DNA of 64,000 nt from Pelecanus crispus (lineage: Eukaryota > Chordata > Aves > Pelecaniformes > Pelecanidae), in the NCBI RefSeq assembly GCF_030463565.1, contig NC_134653.1, positions 28,085,150-28,149,149 of the forward strand, in the 5' to 3' direction. A model generated the notes under the pieces. That model was not told the DNA's origin, made no database searches, and worked only from the letters and a program-made list of their open reading frames with translations. Within the stretch, counting starts at the first letter, position 1, and every line of letters begins with the position of its first letter. Shown piece by piece: positions 1 to 10,329 of this stretch. The position numbers and the translations under genes are program-made.

Positions 1-611
1 GCGCTGCTCCTTGTGCCCGCGGTGCTGTAGAGAAGCGGGAGCGCCTGTGCTGCCGGAGGGATCCTGGCCCGGGAGGTCTCGGAGCACCAGCCTGCGGTGG
101 GGGTGCGCTGCGGGCTTGTGCTGGGCTGGGTTCAGAGCCCCATGGGGAAGGAGAGCGTGGCTGGAGGAGCTGTGCTGCCACAGAGGGATGGTCTAGGGGC
201 GGGTGATGCCGGGGTGTTTCTGCCATCCCTTGGCACATGTCTTGGCTAAGGTTGTGCTTAACAGAAGCAGAGTTGAGGAGCATTTGCCCGGACACCTCAA
301 TGCAGCTGCTCAGAGTCCTGTGGCTCCAGAGAGAAACGTGGCTGTGGTGCCCTGTTGTGAAGCAGGACCCAGTTTTCCCAGCTGAGAGGCCCAGGGAGCA
401 GGCAGCCCAGCGTGATCTTGGTGCCTTTGGTGGGCCCGAGAGGTGGCTGCAGTGGGCAGGGGGAGCGCTGGGACAGGAGCTGCCAGTGAACATTGGGGGC
501 CCCATTTCCACGGAGGGGCCGTGCCCCGGGCAGGTGGGGGCCTAAGAGGGAGTTGGGTCCAGGGCACAGCCCCATTTCCACGTGGGGACACAGAGCTGGT
601 GGGATCGTGCT
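1..611. other. GC/CpG-rich V-upstream module, copy 1
   Basis: No gene is seen here. This is the region upstream of VL01 and matches about 26460-27107, 40292-40939 and 50420-51061. Relative to those copies it has lost a CpG-dense stretch of several tens of bases near 130-145. The site where an octamer would lie (about 500-510) reads atttccac instead of atttgcat, and the TTAAAA box reads ctaaga, so the V promoter has decayed. Whether the CpG-rich part has its own promoter activity is unknown. Confidence 0.6.
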
Positions 612-1089
612 GTGGCCTGGGCCCCTCTCCTCCTCGCGGTGCTCGCCAACGGCTCAGGTGCCCTGGCCAGACTTGCTGCGCCTGGCCGGGGCCTTTGGGC
701 ACAGGGGCCCCGTCCCGCTGTGTGGGGAGGGCTGTGCTGGTGGGGCACTGGCTGACCCCTGTCTTCTCCCCTCTTTCCTCTCCCTCTCTAGGTTCCCTGG
801 TCCAGGCAGCGCTGACTCAGCAGCCGTCCTCGCTGTCGGTGAACCCAGGAGAAACCGTCAAGATCACCTGCTCTGGGAGCAGTGGCAGCTATGGCTGGTA
901 CCAGCAGAAGACACCTGGCAGTGCCCCTGTCACTGTGATCTACAACGGCAACAGCAGACCCTCGGACATCCCTTCGCGATTCTCTGGATCCGTGTCCGGC
1001 TCCACAGCCACGTTAACCATCAGTGGGGTCCAACCCGAGGACGAGGCTGTCTATTACTGTGGTAGCTCCGACAGCAGTGGTTATGATGT
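612..1089 (+). pseudogene. IGLV: VL01: V-lambda with open V exon but decayed promoter, start codon and RSS
   Basis: The leader-like exon (612-657) begins GTG instead of ATG but otherwise encodes the usual [11 protein letters not shown] leader. A 134-bp intron with an AG acceptor at 790-791 leads to the V exon 792-1089. The exon is open: [10 protein letters not shown] start, Cys in [26 protein letters not shown] at the 3' end, CDR3 start GSSDSSGYD. At the heptamer position the sequence reads tgtagcg, so recombination is unlikely. The upstream octamer and TATA-like box are mutated. It is best read as a gene-conversion donor. An LTR begins 72 bp downstream. Confidence 0.85.
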
Positions 1090-1160
1090 TGTAGCGACAC
1101 AGAGAGATGTGGAAGTGTGCTACAGGGCAGTTAAAAATGGTGGTTTTCTGCCCTTCTCCC

Positions 1161-1771
1161 TGTATTGGGTTTGTGTGGCAAGGTTTCAGTAGCAGGTGGG
1201 CTACAGGGGTGGCTTCTGTAAGAAGCTGCTAGAAGCTTCCCCTATGTCTGATAGAGCCAATGCCAGCTGGCTCCAAGATGGACCCATTGTTGGCCAAGGC
1301 TGAGCCCATCAGCGACAGTGGTAGCGCCTCTGTGATAGCAGATTTAAGAAGGGGAGACAAAAAAACCCCACTGTGACACAGAACCCTCGTGAGGCAGGCT
1401 GTGCCCCTGCAGCACAGGGAGTTTAACGGTGGAGCAGATATCCATCTGCAGCCTGGGGAGCTGGTTTGCTGGCAGGACTTGTGACCCACATAGGGGACCC
1501 ATGCTGGCGCAGTTTGCTCCTGCAGGACGGCACCCCGTGGAAGGGACCCATGCTGGAGCAGTTCATGAAGAACTGTAGCCCGTGTGAAAGGACTCACTTT
1601 GGAGAAATTTGTGGAGGACTGTGTTCCATGGGAGGGACCCCATGCTGGAGCAGGGGAAGAGCATGAGGGGTCATCTCCTGAGGAGGAAGGAGCAGCAGAG
1701 ATGATGTTTGATGAACTGACCACAACCTCCATTCCCCTGCACCACTCGGGGTGAGGAGGCAGAGAAAATCG
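1161..1771 (+). mobile_element. Truncated LTR (5' half of the 1.07-kb LTR family)
   Basis: It starts TGTATTGGGTTTGTG at 1161 and follows the complete LTR at 46299-47370, including the internal GCAGATTTAAGAAGG TATA-like stretch. It stops after gaggcagagaaaatc at about 1770, where the sequence jumps to the V-flank that follows the complete LTR. A deletion removed the LTR 3' end and the adjoining flank. The repetitive 'catgctggag...gggaccc' units typical of this LTR are reduced in number. Confidence 0.8.
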
Positions 1772-2227
1772 GGACTGTGAATGTTCTCCTGACTGTACCG
1801 TGCCGTGTGGGAGCTGACTCTGGGGCCAGGGGCACTTTGTGTCTGTCCCTACGTAAGGTATGGCATTGCCTTGTCCCCAGCCCTGCTGCCTCTTGCTCCT
1901 GGCAGCCCCATCCTCGTCTTGCTGCTGGAGTTGCCTCTGTGCTGGGATGCTCTGGGCTGCCCAGGGCTCTGCTCCCCGTTAATGTGCCCAAACCCTGAGC
2001 GGGGCCCTTCTCCAACGCTGGCACTCCCTATCCCTGCTTCTGCCAGCTCTCTTCACAGGGCCCCAGAGCTCTGGCCTTGGGCTCTGTGTGTCTTGCTCTG
2101 GGTCCCTGCGTGGCATCGGGACCTTATGGAAGAGGGGCCCCGTGCCCGTCCTGCTGCGCGGGGAGGGCTGTGCTGGTGGGGCCCTGGCTGACCCCCATCT
2201 TCTCCCCTCTCTCCTCTCCCTCTCCAG
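1772..2227. other. 5' flank of VL02 (no gene)
   Basis: This stretch is nearly identical to 47432-47880 (offset 45660) and to the reverse strand of about 17151-17601. It ends in the usual V intron pyrimidine tract (tctcctctccctctccag). No leader exon is present, so VL02 and its relatives VL38 and VL13 are leaderless. Confidence 0.7.
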
Positions 2228-2519
2228 GTTCCCTGGTCCAGGCAGCACATCCTTGGTGTCAGCAAACCTGGGAGAAACCATCAATATCACCTGCTCTTGG
2301 ATTAGCAGCAGTAGCTATGATTATGTTGGTTGGTAGTATACAAAGCCTGGCAGTGCCCCTGTTATTGTGATCTACTACAACAACAAGAGACCCTTGGACA
2401 TCCCTTCACGATTCTCTGGATCCAAGTCTGGCTCCACGAGCACGTTAACCATCACTAGGGTCCAAGCCGAGAATGAGGCTGTCTATTAGTGTGGTAGCAT
2501 CGACAGCAGCAGCAGCAAT
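2228..2519 (+). pseudogene. IGLV: VL02: V-lambda pseudogene, leaderless, deletion plus two stops
   Basis: V homology runs from gttccctggtccaggcagc to a CDR3-like end. About 16 bp are missing in FR1 after ggcagc, which shifts the frame. The codon after the FR2 Trp is TAG (2334-2336), and the Tyr-Cys of FR3 reads TAT-TAG-TGT (stop 2487-2489). A nonamer-like acaaaaatc remains downstream (about 2556-2564) but the heptamer site reads ccaggag. It could donate short tracts only. Confidence 0.85.
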
Positions 2520-2564
2520 CAACCCCAGGAGACATGGAGCCATGGGGAAGTGATACAAAAATCT

Positions 2565-3620
2565 CCCGCCATTGCAGGGGCCGGTTAGGAGTCTGCTGTC
2601 CCTGTTTGATGGTGGGGAAGGTGCCTACCATGGCCCTGCCCTTGCTGCCCTGTGCTGCACATGGCATGTGCCTGGTGTCCTGGCTCAGCTGTCACTTAGA
2701 GCCCCAGGCCTGTGCCCATCCCCTGTCGTTTGGGGAGGGGATGAGTGCCAGCCACCCTGCTCCTGCCTCTGTCCCTCACTGCAACAGGACCCCCCTTGTC
2801 ACTGGCAGCTGCTCCCCACCAGCCTTTCACCTTCCCCTGGAGATGCTGTGAGGTGCTGTGGCTGCTGGCGGGCTTCTCACTGGCCTGGAGCTGCCCAGCT
2901 GGCACGGCTCTGTGTGAGCAGCGGTACGGAAACATGCGATGGCTCCTGCAGCCAAAGGGCTCCGTCTGGAGCCACGCACCAGTGCGATGCGTGCTGTGTG
3001 GGCTGTTGCAGAGCCCCTTGTGCTGTGGGCACATGCAAGGCCTGGCCAGGGGGAGGTGTGGGCTGAGGAGCGGTAGGTGGTGCCATGGGTGCGGGGTGGC
3101 CAGCGCAGCTGGTTGCAGGCTGGAGGAGCCCAGCTGGCCTGGGCTGCAGGTGGGGGTGCGTGGCTGTGCTCGGGCAGGACCTGCCTGCAGGAAGGTCTCT
3201 GCGCTGCTCCTGGCCATCACCGTGGGGGAGTTCAGGCTGCTGAAACCTCGGCCCCATCACATAGGCAGGACCGTGCTGCCAGCTGAGGGGCCAGGACAAA
3301 GCTTCACCTTCAAACCCTGCGATGAGGAGTTTGGGGGAGCAAGGCCCTGCTGGTGGGAAGCCCGGGCAGCTGACAGTCTACCTGCAAGGGCTGCAGGACA
3401 GGGGAGCTTGCGGCTCCATGCCCAGGGACCCTGCCCACTGGGGCTGCCCCACAGGCAGCACAATGTGCCCTGGGGATTGCTCGTGAGAGGCCTGAGCCCA
3501 TCCGGAGGGCGCTGGGCTATGGGGCAGAGCTCGAAGGCGTGGGGCTTGGCACCAGCTCCTCTGCTCACCAAGCCCATGGGCAGAAAGGAGAAGGGCCACG
3601 CAGGGAGAAAGGCCACAGCT
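2565..3620. other. V 3' flank, no gene recognised
   Basis: GC-rich sequence. Parts are homologous to the 3' flank of the functional VL46 (about 62600-62760) and to 60720-60780 (caaagctt.caccttcaaac type match), so it is old V-downstream DNA. Long open frames here have no family signature and are put down to GC-rich composition. Confidence 0.5.
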
Positions 3621-3621
3621 G

Positions 3622-4650
3622 GAATCATAGAATCATAGAATTGTTTAGGTTGGAAAAGACCTTTAAGATCATCCAGTCCAACCATTAACCTAGCACTGCC
3701 ACGTCCACCACTAAACCAGTTAAGGGTAGAGTAATAATCTCATGTTTCCTGGCTTGGTGGCTGGATTATTTTTTAATGAAAATAAAAACTAGGAATCATT
3801 AAGGTTGGAAAGGACCTCCAAGATCATCAGTCCAACCATCAACCCAACACCACCATGCCTACTAAACCATGTCCCAAAGTGCCACGTCTACCCATTTTTT
3901 TCAACACCTCCAGGGATGGTGACTCCACCACCTCTCTGGGCAGCCTGGTCCAATGCTTGACTACTCTTTCCATGAAGAAATTTCTCCTAATATGCAACCT
4001 AAACCTCCCCTGGTGCAGCTTGAGCCCATTTCCTCTCATCCTATCGCTATCTACTTGGGAGAAGAGACCAGCACCCACCTCACTACACCCTCCTTTCAGG
4101 TAGTTGTAGAGAGCGATAAGGTCCCCCCTCAGCCTCCTCTTCTCCAGGCTAAACAATTCCACTTCCCTCAAAAGCTCCTCTTCAGACTTGTTCTCTAGGC
4201 CCTTCATCAGCTTTGTTACCCTTCTCTGGACACGCTCAAGCACCTCAATTTCTTTCTTCTACTAAGGACCCAAAACTGGACACAGTATTTGAGGTGCAGC
4301 CTCACCAGTGCCGAGTACAGGGGCACGATCACTTCCCTGCTCCTGCCGACCACACTATTCCTGATACAAGCCAGGATGCTGTTGGCCTTCGTGGCCACCT
4401 GGGCACACTGCTGGCTCATGTTCAGCTGGCTGTCAACCAACACGCCCAGGTCCTTTTCGGCCAGGCATCTTTCCAGCCACTCTTCCCCAAGCCTGTAGCA
4501 TTGCATCTGGTTGTTGTGACCAAAATGCAGGACCTGGCACTTAGCCTTTTGGAAGCTCATATAATTGGCCTCTGCCCATCGATACAGCTTGTCCAGACCC
4601 CTCTGCAGGGCCATCCTACCCTCGAACAGATCGGCACTCCCACCCAATCA
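3622..4650 (-). mobile_element. CR1 LINE fragments (two 3' ends, minus strand)
   Basis: From the plus strand this starts with the CR1 terminal repeat (atcatagaatcatagaattg) and the conserved tail ggttggaaaagaccttt. A ~60-bp insert is followed by a second CR1 tail and about 800 bp of ORF2 C-terminal coding remnant. The minus-strand translation shows [29 protein letters not shown] and, in an adjoining frame, [19 protein letters not shown]. It is 5'-truncated and frameshifted, so inactive. The part 3720-4246 recurs at 14280-14816 and, inverted, at 29759-30300. Confidence 0.9.
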
Positions 4651-4822
4651 AGGGTAGGAGGGCGGGAATGGGGGGATCTGTCTCAACATCTGGGTCTGGG
4701 GGGCAGAAGGGCGTAGCTTCTGCCCCGTGCCACGTGCCCAGAGCTGCCTGCAGCTGGTGCTGCCCCGGCCCCTCTGTGCTCTGGGCGGTCCAAGTAGGAT
4801 CTGTCCCTGAGCACAGGGTCCG

Positions 4823-4866
4823 ATTTGCATGGAGGGGCCATGGCCCGGGTTGGATGGGGCTTAAAA
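4823..4866 (+). promoter_or_regulatory. V promoter of VL03: octamer plus TATA-like box
   Basis: An exact ATTTGCAT octamer (4823-4830) is followed 30 bp later by TTAAAA (4861-4866) and then the ATG at 4930. This is the standard immunoglobulin V promoter arrangement and matches those of VL19, VL28 and VL44-46. Confidence 0.85.
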
Positions 4867-4929
4867 GGGAGTTGGGGTCCGCGACACAACCCCATCGGTG
4901 TGGGGACACAGAGCTGGTGGGATCGCGCC

Positions 4930-5408
4930 ATGGCCTGGGCCCCTCTCCTCCTCGCGGTGCTCGCCCACAGCTCAGGTGCCCTGGCCAGACTCACTGCGCC
5001 CGGCCGGGGCCTTTGGGCACAGGGGCCCCGTCCCGCTGCGCGGGGAGGGCTGTGCTGGTGGGGCCCTGGCTGACCCCCGTCCTCTCCCCTCTCTCCTCTC
5101 CCTCTCCAGGTTCCCTGGTCCAGGCAGCGCTGACTCAGCAGCCGCCCTCGCTGTCGGTGAACCCAGGAGAAACCGTCAAGATCACCTGCTCTGGGATTAG
5201 CAGCAGCTATAGCTATGCTGGCTGGTAACAGCAGAAGACACCTGGCAGTGCCCCTGTCACTGTGATCTACCAGAGCACCAACAGACCCTCGGGCATCCCT
5301 TCATGATTCTCTGGATCTTACTCCACCTCCACGGCCACGTTAACCATCAGTGGGGTCCAAGCCGAGGACGAGGCTCTCTTACTGTGGTGGCTACGACAGC
5401 AGCAGTTC
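4930..5408 (+). pseudogene. IGLV: VL03: V-lambda with good promoter and leader but nonsense V exon
   Basis: The leader exon (ATG 4930, ends 4975) and intron to AG 5108-5109 look intact. The V exon begins 5110 with [35 protein letters not shown]. The next codon is TAA (5226-5228). A second stop, TGA, replaces Arg in IPSRF (5304-5306). A 2-bp loss near the FR3 Tyr-Tyr-Cys shifts the frame. The promoter could drive transcription, but no V domain could be made. Confidence 0.9.
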
Positions 5409-5564
5409 TGGTCAGCATGATGGAGTCATGACTCTGCCATTCCCCTTCCTCTTGCTGCTGCCACTTGTCCTTGCAGGACAACCACGCTCTGTGTGCAGGG
5501 CTCTGGGTCTTTCTGTAGCATCATGGCCTTTGGGGAGTGGGTCCCATCCCTCTGCCCCTGCCTT

Positions 5565-5832
5565 TGTGTTGGTAACCTGGGACAAACGGTCCCGATCACC
5601 TGCTCTGGGAGTAGCAGCAGCTGTGCTTATGGTGGCTGGATCCAGCAGAAGACACCTGGCAGTGCCCCTGTCACTGTGATCTACAACAACAACCAAAAAC
5701 CGTCAGATATCCCATCGCGATTCTCTGAATCCTGGTCCAGCTACGCAACCACATTAACCATCACTGGGTTCCAAGGCGAGGACGAGGCGCTCTGTTCCTG
5801 TGGTGCCCAGGGCGGCAGTGCTGATCAGCATC
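5565..5832 (+). pseudogene. IGLV: VL04: 5'-truncated V-lambda of the 'NNNQKP' subfamily
   Basis: V homology begins in FR1 ([12 protein letters not shown]) without leader or exon start. It continues with [25 protein letters not shown]2 [13 protein letters not shown], then a diverged FR3 ([26 protein letters not shown]). The terminal YYC is replaced by CSC. It lies about 150 bp after VL03, as VL09, VL21 and VL30 lie after their partners, so the two form an old pair. Related 3' halves occur in VL22, VL32 and VL39. Confidence 0.8.
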
Positions 5833-6868
5833 CCGGTGCCCCAAAGGGTGTTTGGGTGCTCTGGGCTGACTGTTGCTGTCCGCTGTGCGAGGGTGGCAGC
5901 GATCCTGGCAGTGGTGCTGGAGGATGTGGAAGTGGCACAGCTCCTGGCAGTGCAGAGCTGCGCTGTGGCTGGTTGCTCCTGCCTGCAAAATGTCTTGTCC
6001 TGTGGCTCAGAGAAGCTGGGAGAAGCCATTCCATCATCTTGGGGCATCCTGCTCTGGTCCCTGGGCTGCCTGCCAGTTCAGGGCTGATGCGCACCCTTCC
6101 TGGTGACAGCTGCTGTGCCTACAGGCCCTGTGTCTGCGTGAGCTGCTTTCCCCTGTGAGCATGGGGTGCCTTGGGCAGGGTCCCATGCAGAAGCCGTGAA
6201 GGTTGTGGCAGGGGCTGGAGAGCTCTCTGGAGTTGATGTAAGCCGTGCTAGCAGTGAGGGACAGCATGGGCAGAGTGCTGTGCTGGGCTCTGCTCTCCGT
6301 TCCTCCAGCACCGCAGGAGTACAGCCCTCCCTGGGCAGTGAGACGGGCACGGGGCCCCTGTTCCATAAGGTCCCAATGCCACGCATGGAGCCAGAGCAAG
6401 ACACACAGAGGCCAAGGCCAGAGTGCTGGGGCCCTGTGAGGAGAGCTGCCAGAAACCGGGATAGGGAGTGCCAGGGAGATTTGCAAGTGAGGTGCAGAGG
6501 AGTTAAAAATGGAGGTTTTCTGCCCTTCTCCCTCACAGCCAAGCAGAGTTGTGGATGTGGGGCTGGGGCAGGTTCCTGTCACCTCCGCACAGCCATGGCT
6601 GTGAATATCCTCCCTTTCCTCTCCCAGAGCACTGGTGGTGACTCTGCGGCTGGGGACCATTGTCCCTGCCTCGACAAAATTCATGGTGTGGTCTTGTCTG
6701 TCACCCGACTGCCTCTTGCTACTGATGACCATGTCCTCCCACTGCTGCCAGAGCTGCCTCTGTGCTGGGATGAGTTGGGCTGGGATCTGCTCCACTGCGC
6801 GGGGAGGGCTGTGCTGGTGGGGCCCTGGCTGACCCCCGTCTTCTCCCCTCTCTCCTCTCCCTCTCCAG
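5833..6868. other. Inter-V spacer (repeated at 27590-28644 and 42166-43220)
   Basis: No gene is seen. The 3' flank of a VL04-type element passes into the 5' flank of VL05. The same spacer occurs at offset 36352 downstream of VL32 and behind the hybrid VL22. Its right half is also present on the minus strand near 35362-35845. Long open frames crossing it are V-flank read-through. Confidence 0.6.
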
Positions 6869-7171
6869 GTTCCCTGGTCCAGGCAGCGCTGACTCAGCAG
6901 CCATCCTCGGTGTCAGCGAACGTGGGAGAAACCGTCAAGATCACCTGCTCTGGGCTTAGCAGCAGCAGTGCTGTTGGCTGGTACCAGCAGAAGGTACCTG
7001 GCACTGCCCCTGTCACTGTGATCTATGGGAGCACCAACAGACCCTCGGACATCCCTTCACGATTCTCTGGTTCTGCATCTGGCTCCACGGGCACGTTAAC
7101 CATCAGTGGGGTCCAAGCCGAGGACGAGGCTGTCTATTACTGTGGTGGCACTGACAGCAGCAGTGGTGACT
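6869..7171 (+). pseudogene. IGLV: VL05: leaderless V-lambda, open V exon
   Basis: AG acceptor 6867-6868. The open exon reads [29 protein letters not shown]..., [24 protein letters not shown] and ends [13 protein letters not shown]. No ATG leader exon or octamer lies upstream: only the intron 3' half is conserved. The downstream RSS is unrecognisable (tggggtg at the heptamer position). Sister copies are VL33 (43221) and inverted VL18 (21510), which differ mainly in CDR1/CDR2, consistent with donor diversification. Confidence 0.85.
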
Positions 7172-7589
7172 GGGGTGATAAGGGCACTGGGTAATGGGGA
7201 AGTGAGACACAGAACTCAGCACTGAGGGCTCAGGCAGGTTCCTGTGCTTTCTGCATGACCATGGCTGTGACTGTCCTCCCTTTCGTGTCCCAGAGCACTG
7301 GAAGTGACTCCATGGCTGGGGAGCATTGTCCTCGTCCCTACAAAGTTCACAGTGTGGCCTTTTCGCCCATCCCACTGCCTCTTGCTACTGATGACCATGT
7401 CCTCCTGCTGCTGCCAGAGCTGCCTCTGTGCTGGGATGCGTTGTGGTGGGCTCTGCTCGCCAACTGTGCCTGTGACTGTGTCCGGGTCTGTTCTCCTCTG
7501 ACTGTGGCATTCCCCATCCCCAGTGAGGGCTGTGCTGGTGGGGCCCTGGCTCACCCCCATCTTCTCCCCTCTCTCCTCTCCCTCTCCAG

Positions 7590-7896
7590 CATCCCTGGTC
7601 CAGGCAGCGCTGACTCAGGAGCCGTCCTCGGTGTCGGCGAACGTGGGAGAAACTGTCAAGATCACCTGCTCTGGGCTTTACAGCAGCTATGATTATGCTG
7701 GCTGGTACCAGCAGAAGGCACCTGGCAGTGCTCCTGTCACTGTGATCTACTACGGCAACAGCAGACCCTCGGACATCCCTTCATGATTCTCTGGATCCAC
7801 GTCTGGCTCCACGGCCACGTTAACCATCAGTGGGGTCCAAGCCGAGGACGAGGCTGTCTATTACTGTGGTAGCAGGGACAGCAGCAGTGATGCTGT
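7590..7896 (+). pseudogene. IGLV: VL06: leaderless V-lambda with one stop
   Basis: The V exon begins after AG 7588-7589 and reads [45 protein letters not shown]. The Arg of IPSRF is TGA (7784-7786), the same CGA-to-TGA change seen in VL03, VL10, VL23 and VL26. The sister copies VL34 and VL17 keep CGA/CGT there and are open. Heptamer position reads tgtactg. Confidence 0.85.
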
Positions 7897-8302
7897 TGTA
7901 CTGACACAGAGAGATGTGGAAGCAAGCTACAGGGGAGTTAAAAAAGGTGGGTTTTCTGCCCTTCTCACTCATGGTTGAGCAGGCCTGTGAGGCTGAGGCA
8001 GGTTTGTGTCCCCTCTATGAGGCGATGCTTGTAAATGTCCTCCCAATTGTGCCTCATGGTGGAGGAGGTGAGTCTGGCCCTGTGGGCACCTCGTGCCTGT
8101 CCCTACAGCAGGCATGCCATTGCCTTCTCCCCAGCCCCACTGCCTCTTTCTACTGGCAGCTACATACAGCTCGTGCTGCCCCTTCTCCTTGCAGGGCCCC
8201 AGGGCTCTGCGTGTGGCTCCCTGTTTCCTCACTTTCCTCAGTGCTATCATGGCCTTTGGGCATCAGGGCCGCGTCCCGCTGCCCAGGGAGGGCTGTGTTG
8301 TG

Positions 8303-8352
8303 GGGCTGTCTATTACTGTGGTGGCATCGACAGCAGCAGCAATGGTGTCTGG
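8303..8352 (+). pseudogene. IGLV: VL07: FR3-CDR3 remnant of a V segment
   Basis: Only gctgtctattactgtggtgg plus the cgacagcagcagcaatgg CDR3 start remain, fused to intron-like sequence (gggagggctgtgttgtggg). It is an internal deletion from the intron to the end of FR3. It is also present at 44655-44704 and inverted at 20336-20385. Confidence 0.75.
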
Positions 8353-8776
8353 TGATAATGAGCAATAGGAAGTGAGACACAGACTCCAAAAGCAAAGGAA
8401 GAGTTTCAGCCCTTCTCCCTCCTGCCCGAGCAGAGTTGTGGCTGTGGGGCTGAGGCAGGCTCCTGTGCCCTCTGCACGATCATGGCTGTGACTGTCCTCC
8501 CTTTCATGTCCCAGAGACCTGGAGGTGACTTTGTGGCTGGGGAGCATTGCTCCTGTCCTTACAAAGTTCACAGTGTGGCCTTCTCGCCCATCCCATTGCC
8601 TCCTGCTACTGATGACCATGTCCTCCTGCTGCTGCCAGAGCTGCCTCTGTGCTGGGATGCGTTGTGGTGGGCTCTGCTCGCCAACTGTGCCTATGACTGT
8701 GTCCGGGTCTGTTCTCCTCTGACTGTGGCATTCCCCATCCCCAGTGAGGGCTGTACTCTCTCCTCTCCCTCTCCAG
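8353..8776. other. V flank (no gene)
   Basis: Repeated 5' flank of VL08. The same segment precedes VL11 (13400-13855), VL36 (44705-45155) and, inverted, VL15 and VL25. No leader exon or octamer is seen. Confidence 0.6.
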
Positions 8777-9080
8777 GTTCCCTGGTCCAGGCAGCGCCCA
8801 CTCAGCCGCCCCCGGTTTCGGCAAACCCAGGACAAACCATCCAAATCACCTGCTCTGGGTTTAGCAGCGGCAGCAGCTATGGTGCTGGCTGGTACCAGCA
8901 GAAGGCACCTGGCAGTGCCCCTGTCACTGTGATCTACCAGAGCACCAACAGACCCTCGGGCATCCCTTCGCGATTCTCTGGATCCAAGTCTGGCACCACG
9001 GCCACGTTAACCATCAGTGGGGTCCAAGCCGAGGATGAGGCTGTCTATTACTGTGGTGCCTACGACAGCAGCAATGCTGG
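8777..9080 (+). pseudogene. IGLV: VL08: leaderless V-lambda, open V exon
   Basis: The exon after AG 8775-8776 is open: [63 protein letters not shown]3 with [23 protein letters not shown]3 GAYDSSNAG. The APTQPP start with GQT(I/V)QITC marks the same subfamily as VL15, VL23 and VL36. No leader and no recognisable RSS. Confidence 0.85.
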
Positions 9081-9249
9081 TCAGCATGATGGAGGCACTG
9101 ACTCTGCCCTTCCCCTTCCTCTTGCTGCTGCCACTTGTCCTTGCAGGACCCCCACACTCTGACCTTGCACTCTGTGTGCAGGGCTCTGGGTCTCTCTGTG
9201 GCATCATGGCCTTTGGGGAGTGGGTCCCATCCCTCTCCCAATGCCTTGG

Positions 9250-9508
9250 TGTCAGTAACCTGGGACAAACGGCCCTGATCACCAGCTCTGGGGGTAGAAG
9301 CAGCTGTGCTTATGGTGGCTGGTACCAGCAGAAGGCACCTGGCAGTGCCCCTGTCACTGTGATCTATGACAGCAACGACAGACCCTCGGACAGCCCTTCG
9401 CGATTCTCTGGTTCTGCGTCCGGCTCCACGGCCACGTTAACCATCAGTGGGGTCCAAGCCGAGGACGAGGCTGTCTATTACTGTGGTAGCTACGACAGCA
9501 GCAGCAAT
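9250..9508 (+). pseudogene. IGLV: VL09: 5'-truncated V-lambda lacking the first cysteine
   Basis: Homology begins in FR1 at [11 protein letters not shown]. The conserved FR1 Cys codon reads AGC (ITSSGG instead of ITCSGG). The rest, [26 protein letters not shown] through [14 protein letters not shown], is open. The outer breakpoint of the 6-kb inverted repeat lies within this element (about 9390): its 3' part matches the reverse strand of VL27 and its 5' part does not. Confidence 0.8.
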
Positions 9509-10329
9509 GGTGCCTGCTGACAATGAGCAATAGGACGTGAGACACAGACTCCAAAAGCCGTGGAAGGCTTTCAGCCCTTCTCCCTCCTGGCTGGCTGTGG
9601 GGCTGAGGCAGGCTCCTGTGCCCTCTGCACGACCATGGCTGTCACTGCCCTCCCTCTGCTGTTCCAGAGACCTGCAGGTTCTCCTGGTCTCCCCCGTGCC
9701 TTGGGAGCATTGTCCTTTTCCCTGTAAAATTCTGTACCATTTGCATCATGCTCAGGTCCCACAAAATTTAATATACACCTTCTGACCATTCCATTGTGCT
9801 TAATTCTCAGTATTGAAATCCCTTCTTACCAACACTTACCACTTCAACTACATGCTTAAACCATCTTTATACCCAACATACTGATTTATACATTCTCATT
9901 CACTACTGTCCCCCCGGCTTCCTCCACATGGCCTGTGTGCACAGGACATCCTCTGGATCTTTGGAGACCTCATCATTGTCTAGATCACTGTAGATGACTT
10001 CCAGCACTGCTGATTCGCTCAGGTACTGGATGCCTTCATCTACGGTAGCCCACTTTCCTTGGCAGTCCACAAGATCTTCCTTGAATGGGTATCTTGCCCT
10101 CACACTTGAGAGGAGCCGTCTCCAGAGACTGCATATTGCTGCCTTTTTTCCAATTCCTCTTTCAATTTCCCTGTCTCTAGCAAGGGGTCCAGCTGGTGGG
10201 CTTCCTTACCTTCCAATTGCTGACTGTTGGCCCCATTATGCCAGCATCGGAGCAGCCAGGCAGCAATCCGCTCACCTGGCTGGCGGCTGCAATCTTTCCG
10301 TAGGTCTCAAAGTTCTGATGAGGTCAGGG

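Noticed and set aside
2745-3638. 297-codon open frame downstream of VL02
   Set aside because: V 3' flank homologous to the VL46 flank, where the frame is not kept. It ends in the CR1 terminal repeat.
6034-6795. 253-codon minus-strand frame (and copies at 27598 and 42176)
   Set aside because: Antisense to V flank and present wherever that flank is duplicated. No protein family features.
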